In this document: one piece after another, positions 1 to 5,308 of the stretch
Layout: the number at the start of each line of letters is the position of its first letter
How positions within the stretch are numbered: position 1 is the stretch's first letter
Assembly: GCA_900770865.1 (NCBI GenBank)
Contig: CAAGLU010000221.1
Coordinates: 1-5,899 of the forward strand
Reading direction: 5' to 3'
DNA length: 5,899 bases
DNA from: an uncultured Atopobiaceae bacterium
Lineage (GTDB): Bacteria > Actinomycetota > Coriobacteriia > Coriobacteriales > Atopobiaceae
The notes under the pieces: model-generated
What the model saw: the letters and a program-made list of their open reading frames with translations, nothing else
Told to the model about the DNA's origin: nothing
Database searches by the model: none
Program-made: the position numbers and the translations under genes

Positions 1-285
1 AAGAGCCGCCCCGGCAGAGACCACGCCATCATGCTCGCGCTGGGCATGCGCTGCACGCTTCGAGAGACACAACGGCTCCTACGCCTGTCGGGCGTCTCGG
101 AGCTCTGGCCCAAGGTGCGTCGAGACGCCATCATCATCTGGTGCATAGACCATGGCTTTGATCGTTCTGCCACGGACGACGAGCTGTGGAGCTTGGGCGA
201 GCAGACTCTCTTTCACACCGGCCCCCTGCGTGCAAGGCAGGCCGGCAGCCATCCGGTCAGGCAGTCGCCCTCGCCCGCCCAGTGA
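1..285 (+). CDS. XRE-type helix-turn-helix regulator, C-terminal part (5'-truncated by window edge)
   Basis: The frame is open from base 1 and ends at TGA 283-285, giving 94 visible residues; the start and probably the N-terminal helix-turn-helix lie outside the window. The visible part begins KSRPGRDHAIMLALGM and continues with TLRETQRLLRLSG, ELWPKVRRDAIIIWCIDHGF and ELWSLGEQTLF. From memory this matches the C-terminal half of small XRE-family proteins in Clostridia and Coriobacteria, which read roughly 'PSRD..I.L.LGL.L.ETQ.LL..AG...LYPR.RRDAIIIFAL..G'. I therefore infer a DNA-binding regulator. The last 25 or so residues after GEQTLF are Pro/Arg/Gln-rich and look like a non-conserved tail. 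Operator A begins within 5 bp of the stop codon, and the kinase gene follows on the same strand, so regulator and kinase are probably functionally linked. Without the N-terminus the family call stays provisional. Confidence 0.7.
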   Translation, partial: KSRPGRDHAIMLALGMRCTLRETQRLLRLSGVSELWPKVRRDAIIIWCIDHGFDRSATDDELWSLGEQTLFHTGPLRARQAGSHPVRQSPSPAQ

Positions 286-286
286 T

Positions 287-307
287 TTTTCAGTTGCCAA
301 CTGAGGA
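287..307 (+). promoter_or_regulatory. Operator A: palindromic site upstream of the kinase gene
   Basis: Positions 290-304 read TCAGTTGCCAACTGA, a perfect 7+1+7 palindrome centred on 297. The 21 bp at 287-307 recur exactly, on the opposite strand, at 3895-3915 upstream of the zinc-ribbon/SPFH operon. A near-identical copy precedes the DUF6591-like gene. The flanks are asymmetric: T-run upstream, GGA downstream, relative to transcription. This is a probable binding site for a dimeric regulator. Confidence 0.8.
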
Positions 308-326
308 GCGCCCATCCTGGGTTGCA

Positions 327-332
327 TATCAT
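327..332 (+). promoter_or_regulatory. Putative -10 element of the kinase promoter
   Basis: TATCAT matches the consensus TATAAT at 5 of 6 positions. No acceptable -35 hexamer is found 16-19 bp upstream (the region reads AGGAGC or similar). Operator A is centred 30 bp upstream of the hexamer, so it would sit at about -42 from a start site near 339. That is a typical place for an activator that substitutes for a poor -35. Confidence 0.4.
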
Positions 333-424
333 GGAAAAGAGCCGGTCCTCACGTGCAAGCCGGCATTTATGCCATCGTGTGGGACGGGACCAAAGGCTTG
401 AACGACGACCAGGTAATGCATGCA

Positions 425-1996
425 ATGAGCGTTGATGACTCCTACCACGTGGAGCGTGTTCTCGCACATGGGCAGGGAGGCATAACCGAGCTTGTCACCC
501 TGGACGGTACGGGCCCCTTTGTGCGCAAGCGCATCCCCGCAGCGCGTGCCCACCGAGGCGTCTGGGCAGCGCTCCCCGAGATTGACTGTGCGCGCCTCCC
601 TCACATCGAGGCAACGTACGAGATGCCCGATGAGTTCATCGTCGTCTACGACTACGTTCCCGGCGAAACCCTGGAGCAGCTCGTCGAAAGTCGCGGGAAG
701 CTGGACGCCGCAAAGGCCCGACAACTGGTTGGCGAGGTATGCCAGGCCGTCTCGAAGCTGCATGCCCACGACATCGTGCACCGCGACATCACCCCCTCAA
801 ACGTGGTGGTTGCCGCCGACGGCGCTCATTTAATCGACTTTGGCATTGCGAGGCTTGGCTCCGAGGATGCCAAAGGAAATGAAGACCAGCTTGGGACCTG
901 GGGCTTTGCCGCTCCCGAGCAGTACGGATTCGCAAAGACCGATGCCCGCTCGGATGTGTACTCCATCGGCCGGCTTCTAGGCTACCTCCTCATGGGCGTT
1001 CACCCCGAGGACAAGGAGGGCTACGAGGAAGCGCTTGCCTCTCCAGACGTGCCCAATGACCTGCGCTCGGTTATCCTCAAGGCAACGGAGTTCGAGCCCA
1101 GTGCGCGGTATCAAAGTGCGGCTGAGCTCGAGCGCGCGCTACACAACGCGCCTGGCGAGAAGGATGGCACAACTGTGGCCACCGCGGCCATACCACGCAA
1201 TGCCGCAGACGCACACCCCGCGTCCGCGCCAAGGCGAACCCGCACAATCGCCCTTGTGTGCGTCATCGCTGCGATTGCCGTGGTGGCAGCACTTCTCGCC
1301 ATGCGTTTCTTTGTGGCCGACAAGACCTCCGGTTCCCAGGCTACAAGCGGCAGCAGCGCCATATCAAGCGGCAACACAACCGTCGTCACTGAACAGCCGG
1401 ACGAGACAGACATCCAAGCTAGCGCGGATGCCCTCTCCATTGGTGAGTCGCACTGGTCAGTGAGCTATGGCAGCCTGTATGCCGAGTACTCGCTCACGAA
1501 CAACTCCGATTACACGGTCATGTTCCCCAGCCTGACCATAACCGGCTATGCGGATGACGGCAGCGTCCTCTTCTCCAACGACCAGGTCCTCTCGCAACTT
1601 GCTCCTGGTGCCACAACGTACCAAAGCACTATCCTCGATGGTTCGACGATACCTGCGCGCGTAGAGTTCACGCCCATAAGCCCCATTGCTGACAATCTGA
1701 CCAGCAACATGCCACCATCGCTCTCGACCTCGGGCGTCACTGCCCGGTCCGATGACACTACAGGCATCACTGTGTCGGGTTTCGTGACGCTCGAGAAAGA
1801 CGGGTCGACGTTCTCGGGTTCCAATTACGGAGTCTGGGTCACCGCCATCCTTCGCGACGCTTCCGGAAACATGGTGGGCGGGGGCGTCAACTACCTAACC
1901 ACGCATCCCGCTGAGGGATCGAGCGTGCCGTTTGACGTCAAGATACTCGACACGGTCGACTATGCCACCTGCGAGGCCTACGCGCTGGCCTGGTAG
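425..1996 (+). CDS. Membrane-anchored serine/threonine protein kinase with extracytoplasmic beta-rich domain
   Basis: A Hanks-type kinase of 523 residues from the ATG at 425. Visible motifs are a degenerate glycine loop (LAHGQGG, 14-19), the ATP lysine in FVRKRI (K35), catalytic HRDITPSN (119-126, D121), DFG (138-140), an activation segment LGTWGFAAPEQYG with T158 and APE 163-165, SDVYSIG (D177) and the late Arg in PSARY (R228). All catalytic residues are present, so it should be active. After a linker comes one transmembrane helix (about 275-297), then about 225 residues outside the cell. The segment at roughly 340-415 resembles FxLYD-type beta-sandwich domains ('YSLTNNSDYTVMFPSLTI...LAPGA'); PASTA repeats are absent. 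The start is uncertain: in-frame GTG 353 and ATG 416 also exist. I prefer 425 because an AGGT at 411-414 could serve it, and conserved sequence begins MSVDDSYHVERVL. Operator A lies upstream. The gene converges on the SPFH gene 27 bp away. Confidence 0.94.
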   Translation: MSVDDSYHVERVLAHGQGGITELVTLDGTGPFVRKRIPAARAHRGVWAALPEIDCARLPHIEATYEMPDEFIVVYDYVPGETLEQLVESRGKLDAAKARQLVGEVCQAVSKLHAHDIVHRDITPSNVVVAADGAHLIDFGIARLGSEDAKGNEDQLGTWGFAAPEQYGFAKTDARSDVYSIGRLLGYLLMGVHPEDKEGYEEALASPDVPNDLRSVILKATEFEPSARYQSAAELERALHNAPGEKDGTTVATAAIPRNAADAHPASAPRRTRTIALVCVIAAIAVVAALLAMRFFVADKTSGSQATSGSSAISSGNTTVVTEQPDETDIQASADALSIGESHWSVSYGSLYAEYSLTNNSDYTVMFPSLTITGYADDGSVLFSNDQVLSQLAPGATTYQSTILDGSTIPARVEFTPISPIADNLTSNMPPSLSTSGVTARSDDTTGITVSGFVTLEKDGSTFSGSNYGVWVTAILRDASGNMVGGGVNYLTTHPAEGSSVPFDVKILDTVDYATCEAYALAW

Positions 1997-2016
1997 GCCG
2001 CACGCGCGGGCACCAG
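1990..2016. terminator. Weak hairpin between convergent genes, possible bidirectional terminator
   Basis: An interrupted stem pairs CTGGT (1990-1994) with ACCAG (2012-2016) and CCGC (1998-2001) with GCGG (2006-2009), with a small internal bulge. It spans the kinase stop codon (1994-1996) and most of the 27-bp gap to the SPFH stop (2024-2026). Only a weak T-containing stretch follows on the plus strand (CCTCGTTCT) and none on the minus strand, so efficient termination is doubtful. Confidence 0.3.
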
Positions 2017-2023
2017 CCTCGTT

Positions 2024-3196
2024 CTACAGCCCGAGGACCTGGCGCTTTTTCGTGTTGAACTCGTCCTGGGTGAGAATGCCGGCATCAAGCAGCTCCTTGA
2101 GCTTTTTGAGGGTCTCTACCTGTGAATCGATGGAAGGCCTGTCCTGCTCGCCCCTTGCATGGGCATTCGCCGCACCATCGGCAGCGTCAACCGTAGAGGC
2201 GTTTCTGGGATTCATCGATTCCGCGAGGTTCATCCCAAAGACCATGGCCCCACCATCGCCGAGGCCATTGTCCCTCACGCCCTGCGCTATGAGCTGCTGG
2301 GCCGATATGTCCGCAGCACGCTGCGAGACGTCCTCGTATGCACGCACTCCCATGCGCTTCTCGGAGAACTGCCTCACGAGTTCGCGCGACTGCTCAGAGA
2401 ACTCGATGTTCTCGATGGCAACAGACACAAGGGCCAGACCGTAACGCGCGGGCCACGTCCCAGCGTTGTCGGCCCCCTCTCGAATCTTTTCGCTCAGGGC
2501 CACCGTCTGCGATGGCAGTTGCGAGACGCGATACGTAGACGAGAGGGCGTTGACCGCGGCGACAAAAGACGTCAGGAACTCGCCGGTGAGCTGCCTGCGT
2601 GCGCGCGGGTCGTCAAGGGAGTACGAGGAGCAGTTGGCGGGCACAAAGTTCCGGATGAGAAGCGTTGGGTCACACACCTGCACGCTCATCATGCCGTAGG
2701 CATAGACCTCAAGGTCGGCGCCGTAGTAGAGGTCGTTGTACGCGAGTGGCCCACGAGCCCCAAAGCGGATGCCGCGCAACTCGCGAAGATTGACAAAGGC
2801 AACGCGCTTGCTGTCGGGGGACATGCCGCCAAAGCCAATTCTCTCAGCTGCCTGCTTGAGGAAGATTGTGCCGAGGCCACTTTCGGTACGGTCCTTCTCG
2901 TCAAAGACGGTTGCCTGGCCATTGCGGTACTCATAGCCCCCGGGCGTCGTGATGACCTGCTCGATGCCCGCTTGGCTGAACACGAACGCCGCCGTATTCT
3001 CTGGCACATAGATTACCGAGCCATTTGAGAGGATGTCCTCGGCACCGTAGTTGTTGCCACGCCCGTTCTGCTGGTCACGGCGGATTCCGGGTGTCACGAG
3101 CGTGTGCTCGTCAAAGTGCCCGGCGGTAATGACGTCTTTCCACTGGTCACTGAAGACGCCACCAATGGAGTCAAACGCTGCGTCAATGATGCCCAT
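2024..3196 (-). CDS. SPFH (band 7, YdjI/virion-core-like) protein with C-terminal SHOCT domain
   Basis: A 390-residue protein. The N-terminus (MGIIDAAFDSIGGVFSDQWKD) and the following 230 or so residues fit the SPFH/band 7 family of Bacillus YdjI, whose members form oligomers on the inner face of the cytoplasmic membrane. Supporting stretches are SNGSVIYVPENTAAFVFSQA, VAFVNLRELRGIRFG, YNDLYYGADLEVYAYG, a helical LTGEFLTSFVAAVNAL and YGLALVSVAIENIEFSEQSR. A low-complexity Asp/Ala linker (about 330-355) leads to a SHOCT-type end at about 358-390, containing LKKLKELLDAGILTQDEFN, often an oligomerisation or interaction tail. I see no hydrophobic membrane segment and no C-terminal zinc ribbon. The start is well supported: GAGGAG at 3203-3208 lies 6 nt before the ATG. 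It is the second gene of an operon, 18 nt after the zinc-ribbon gene, which may supply the ribbon as a separate partner. The function is inferred from the family only. Confidence 0.92.
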   Translation of the reverse strand: MGIIDAAFDSIGGVFSDQWKDVITAGHFDEHTLVTPGIRRDQQNGRGNNYGAEDILSNGSVIYVPENTAAFVFSQAGIEQVITTPGGYEYRNGQATVFDEKDRTESGLGTIFLKQAAERIGFGGMSPDSKRVAFVNLRELRGIRFGARGPLAYNDLYYGADLEVYAYGMMSVQVCDPTLLIRNFVPANCSSYSLDDPRARRQLTGEFLTSFVAAVNALSSTYRVSQLPSQTVALSEKIREGADNAGTWPARYGLALVSVAIENIEFSEQSRELVRQFSEKRMGVRAYEDVSQRAADISAQQLIAQGVRDNGLGDGGAMVFGMNLAESMNPRNASTVDAADGAANAHARGEQDRPSIDSQVETLKKLKELLDAGILTQDEFNTKKRQVLGL

Positions 3197-3202
3197 GGTC
3201 CT

Positions 3203-3208
3203 CTCCTC
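3203..3208 (-). promoter_or_regulatory. Strong ribosome binding site of the SPFH gene
   Basis: On the minus strand GAGGAGAGGACC immediately precedes the ATG at 3196. The GAGGAG core is spaced 6 nt from the start codon and lies within the 18-nt gap after the zinc-ribbon stop. It fixes the start and indicates independent, strong translation of the second cistron. Confidence 0.75.
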
Positions 3209-3214
3209 AGCGAT

Positions 3215-3811
3215 CTAGAGCGTCTGCTTGGTGTCACAATAGCTGCAGGTGACGACGGCTCCCTTGCGCCCAACGATTGGCGCATGGCACCCCACGCAGC
3301 GCTTGGTGACAGTCATGGGACGCTTGGGCAGCTCGGCCTTCTTGCGCGGCTGTCCCGTGCCCCCAAATAGCGCCCCAAAGGTACCCTTGGTCTCTTCCAA
3401 CAGGTCTCCCAGCATGTCATCCGTCTCGCCGTCTGCGCCAATGCCGTCCAGGTCACCTACAGCAGCGCTCGAAATGGCCTGCTCCCAACGCCTGGCGGCA
3501 CCTGCGGAACCACCGGCAAAGCACAGCGAGACGGTCTCGTCAGAAAACGCGACGTTAAGGACGTAGCTGTTATCGACCTTTGTCACTGCGGTACGCGGCA
3601 CCCCCAGGTCATCCAGCGCCTGCTCGAGCGGAAGCCGCTTGAGGTAGCGAGCTGTTCTAAAGGCTCCGTCGGGCACGGTCACGACAAGAACCAGGCTTTT
3701 GTTGGTGAGCACGACCTCGTCCAGGGGGTCCCTTCCCTCCTCGCTCACGAGGCTGACGTCACTGCGCTGCAGAACGACAAACTCCCCCCGCTCAAGGTTG
3801 TAGGACTTCAT
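3215..3811 (-). CDS. PH/GRAM-like domain protein with C-terminal zinc ribbon
   Basis: A 198-residue protein beginning MKSYNLERGEFVVLQ. The N-terminal 110 or so residues are beta-rich (DEVVLTNKSLVLVVTVPDG, NSYVLNVAFSDETVSLCFAG) and end in a helix (AARRWEQAISSA). This looks like a bacterial PH/GRAM-like fold, which I infer from pattern only. An acidic, Gly-rich linker follows. The C-terminus is a zinc ribbon with Cys 172, 175, 189 and 192, spaced CxxC-x13-CxxC (RCVGCHAPIV...TCSYCDT). Such ribbons are often annotated 'TFIIB-type' but usually mediate protein contacts. The frame continues upstream to a TTG at 3871. I prefer ATG 3811 because the extra 20 residues look non-coding and overlap the proposed promoter. 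GGGGT just upstream is a weak ribosome binding site. It is first in a two-gene operon with the SPFH gene. Bacillus ydjG and ydjI form a comparable pair. Confidence 0.87.
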   Translation of the reverse strand: MKSYNLERGEFVVLQRSDVSLVSEEGRDPLDEVVLTNKSLVLVVTVPDGAFRTARYLKRLPLEQALDDLGVPRTAVTKVDNSYVLNVAFSDETVSLCFAGGSAGAARRWEQAISSAAVGDLDGIGADGETDDMLGDLLEETKGTFGALFGGTGQPRKKAELPKRPMTVTKRCVGCHAPIVGRKGAVVTCSYCDTKQTL

Positions 3812-3908
3812 GATCACCCCAGATGTCGGACACGCTTGCCTCGATGTACGCCAAGGCACCAGCAGAACCAATCTTAGGAAGCACGCCGAGAATTTCCTCA
3901 GTTGCCAA
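3792..3908 (-). other. Doubtful short reading frame overlapping the operon leader
   Basis: A minus-strand frame running through operator B continues as LATEEILGVLPKIGSAGALA and ends at TGA (3792-3794), overlapping the first codons of the zinc-ribbon gene in another frame. Its composition looks protein-like. However, it has only TTG or GTG starts, no ribosome binding site, and most of it lies upstream of the proposed transcription start. It may be a relic of older coding sequence, a leader peptide, or chance. Confidence 0.15.
3871..3876 (-). promoter_or_regulatory. Putative -10 element of the zinc-ribbon/SPFH operon
   Basis: On the minus strand this reads TAAGAT, 4 of 6 matches to TATAAT. It begins 29 bp downstream of the centre of operator B (3905), almost the same geometry as at the kinase promoter. 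Transcription would start near 3864, giving a leader of about 50 nt before ATG 3811. Confidence 0.4.
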
Positions 3909-3915
3909 CTGAAAA
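3895..3915 (-). promoter_or_regulatory. Operator B: palindromic site upstream of the zinc-ribbon/SPFH operon
   Basis: The core at 3898-3912 is TCAGTTGCCAACTGA. Read on the minus strand, the 21 bp are identical to 287-307, including the TTTT upstream and GGA downstream, so the site is oriented toward the minus-strand operon. It lies 14 bp from operator C. Confidence 0.82.
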
Positions 3916-3927
3916 CCGGTCGCGGAA

Positions 3928-3945
3928 TTCAGTTGGCAACTGAGG
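3928..3945 (+). promoter_or_regulatory. Operator C: palindromic site upstream of the DUF6591-like gene
   Basis: It reads TTCAGTTGGCAACTGAGG, differing from operator A over these 18 bp only in the central base (G for C). It is the exact reverse complement of 3896-3913. Its TT and GG flanks point toward the plus-strand gene at 4030. Confidence 0.82.
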
Positions 3946-3965
3946 TAATGGACAGCGCCCCTTCT

Positions 3966-3971
3966 CAGAAT
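3966..3971 (+). promoter_or_regulatory. Putative -10 element of the DUF6591-like gene
   Basis: CAGAAT matches TATAAT at 4 of 6 positions and starts 30 bp after the centre of operator C (3936), the spacing seen at operator A. An alternative promoter without operator geometry is TTGGTT (3971-3976), 17 bp, then AATAAA (3994-3999). The sequence does not decide between them. Confidence 0.35.
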
Positions 3972-4029
3972 TGGTTCAGCAGTTGCGCAATCCAATAAAC
4001 CCAAGTTCAAGCACGAGAAAGGGGCACCC

Positions 4030-5130
4030 ATGGAATGGGAGAAGGCCAATGGCGCAGGCGGGTCCGGGACATCGTCTGGCAGTGGGGTGCCCAAGGGAAA
4101 GAAGGGCGGCAAGGGCAAAATCGTCCTTCTCGTGATTATTGCTTTGATTGCTATCTTTATGGCCACCCGTTTCAGGGGCAACTCGAGAGACGCCAAGAAC
4201 TCCAAGCTTGACTGGCCCACGAGCGGGCTTGCGACGATGCTCCCCGAGCCTGGCACAGACAAGGGTGAAGTCGATGTCAACCTTGACGATGCGTTTGCCG
4301 CAACGCTTGCCGAGTACTCGGCCGACGACTTCTCTAACTACGTGAACGCTTGCAAAGATAAGGGCTTCACGGTCGACGCTGACCAGATAGGCATTGACTA
4401 CGCCGCCTTTAACGAGGAGGGATACAAGGTCTCGCTCACCTATTACGAGCGCAAGGAGGAACTCACCGTCCGTCTCGAGGCGCCTGATGAGATGAGTACC
4501 ATCACCTGGCCCACCAGCGGTCCGGGATCGCTGCTTCCCGCTCCCCCGTCCACGCAGGGCTCGATAGTGAACGACACTTCCAAGCTCTACCAAGTCAACG
4601 TTGGAGACATGGACAAGAATGCCCTCTCGGCATACGCTGCGCAGTGCAAGGAAGCCGGCTTTAACGTCGACTACCGTAGTGGCGACACCTACTATGAGGC
4701 AAGTAACGCCGACGGTGCCAAGCTGCGCATCGACTACAGGGGTGCCAACGTTGTGTCTATTAGGGTCGACGTCTCAGACGCAAGCTCAGCCGGAAGCGAT
4801 GCGGCGTCCAGCTCTGCTTCGACAGACTCTTCCACGACGGCGGACTCGTCGCTCATAACCCCGGAGTTCAAGGAGACGATGGACTCCTACGAGGAATTCA
4901 TGAACAAATACTGTGACTTCATGGTCAAGTATACCGACGCAGACGCCGTCGACCAGGCGAGCATGCTCGCGGACTACACCGACCTCGTTCAGCAGGAGGC
5001 CGACTGGGCCAAGCGCATATCCTCCGTCGACGAGAGCACGCTCAGCGACGCAGACGACGCGTATTACATCGAGGTTCAAGCCCGTGTGAGCAAGCGCCTT
5101 ATCGACGCAGGCGTGCAAATCCAGCAGTAG
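4030..5130 (+). CDS. Single-pass membrane protein with duplicated WPTSG domain and DUF6591-like C-terminus
   Basis: A 366-residue protein of unknown function. A Gly/Ser/Lys-rich cytoplasmic start (1-30) precedes one transmembrane helix (about 31-46, IVLLVIIALIAIFMA); no lipobox is seen. Two 90-residue copies of one domain follow, at 62-151 and 160-249. They align without gaps, share about 23 identities, and have WPTSG at the start, YxxxCKxxGFxVD in the middle and NxxG near the end. A Ser/Thr/Ala-rich linker (about 250-274) leads to a helical C-terminal domain (275-366, starting LITPEFKETMDSYEEFMNKY) resembling DUF6591 from memory. Topology should be N-in with the repeats outside. The start is firm: ATG 4030 is the first start codon after an in-frame TAA at 3946, preceded by GAAAGGGG with 5-nt spacing. 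Operator C lies upstream, so it is probably co-regulated with the kinase and SPFH units. A hairpin follows the stop. Confidence 0.88.
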   Translation: MEWEKANGAGGSGTSSGSGVPKGKKGGKGKIVLLVIIALIAIFMATRFRGNSRDAKNSKLDWPTSGLATMLPEPGTDKGEVDVNLDDAFAATLAEYSADDFSNYVNACKDKGFTVDADQIGIDYAAFNEEGYKVSLTYYERKEELTVRLEAPDEMSTITWPTSGPGSLLPAPPSTQGSIVNDTSKLYQVNVGDMDKNALSAYAAQCKEAGFNVDYRSGDTYYEASNADGAKLRIDYRGANVVSIRVDVSDASSAGSDAASSSASTDSSTTADSSLITPEFKETMDSYEEFMNKYCDFMVKYTDADAVDQASMLADYTDLVQQEADWAKRISSVDESTLSDADDAYYIEVQARVSKRLIDAGVQIQQ

Positions 5131-5150
5131 CAAAGACGAGACCGCATCGC

Positions 5151-5185
5151 AGTACCCCCTGGCACCCCAGGTGCCGGGGGGTACT
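5151..5185 (+). terminator. Strong hairpin after the DUF6591-like gene, probable terminator
   Basis: A 16-bp stem pairs 5151-5166 (AGTACCCCCTGGCACC) with 5170-5185 (GGTGCCGGGGGGTACT) around a CCA loop; the only irregularity is one G-T wobble. It starts 21 bp after the stop codon. The T-run is poor (CGTCT follows), so it may act as a weak intrinsic terminator or as a 3'-end stabiliser. Confidence 0.65.
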
Positions 5186-5248
5186 CGTCTAGGGAGGGCA
5201 GCTGTTGCAATGCTGCGCGCCGTTTCTTCGAGCGGCTGTTTCGCAGCC

Positions 5249-5308
5249 GGTGCGACCCCCTCGCCCCCGGCGCGACCCTCTCGCACCCGGCGCGACCCTC
5301 TCGCCCCC
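5249..5308. repeat. Three tandem copies of a 20-bp GC-rich unit
   Basis: Units at 5249-5268, 5269-5288 and 5289-5308 follow the pattern GG(T/C)GCGACCC(C/T)CTCGC(C/A)CCC. The last two differ at one base; the first differs from the third at two. The array directly abuts the inverted repeat that begins at 5309. No reading frame uses it convincingly. Confidence 0.85.

Larger units (their letters stand above)
3865..3977. repeat. Extended imperfect inverted repeat forming the divergent promoter region
   Basis: The perfect 18-bp arms 3896-3913 and 3928-3945 are centred on 3920.5. Further out, GAACCAAT (3865-3872) is matched by ATTGGTTC (3970-3977), centred on 3921. Similarity continues outward for about 10 bp: the minus arm reads GGTTCTGCTGGTGC and the plus arm GGTTCAGCAGTTGC. 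The two divergent promoters thus look like mirror copies of one ancestral element. Confidence 0.7.

Noticed and set aside
241..290. Possible terminator between the XRE-type gene and the kinase (GCCGG/CCGGT stem plus TTTTT at 286-290)
   Set aside because: The stem is only 5 bp, lies within the coding region, and is about 28 bp from the T-run, which itself belongs to the conserved upstream flank of operator A.
331..435. 34-codon upstream frame MEKSRSSRASRHL... starting at ATG 331 and overlapping the kinase start
   Set aside because: Its ATG overlaps the proposed -10 (TATCAT, 327-332), so it would precede the transcript start. It has no ribosome binding site and a biased Arg-rich composition.
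2159..3028. Long plus-strand reading frame (289 codons) opposite the SPFH gene
   Set aside because: It lies wholly antisense to a well-supported gene with clear SPFH and SHOCT features and a strong ribosome binding site. Its own translation shows no recognisable domain. Long antisense frames are expected in GC-rich coding DNA.
3981..3992. Fourth operator copy around CAGTTGCGCAA
   Set aside because: One half (CAGTTGC) matches, but the second half (GCAATCC) does not complete the 15-bp palindrome. It is better explained as part of the outer, decayed arm of the inverted duplication.
3976..4593. Minus-strand reading frame (205 codons) opposite the start of the DUF6591-like gene
   Set aside because: It is antisense to the transmembrane segment and first repeat of a supported gene, runs through the divergent promoter region, and has no recognisable domain.
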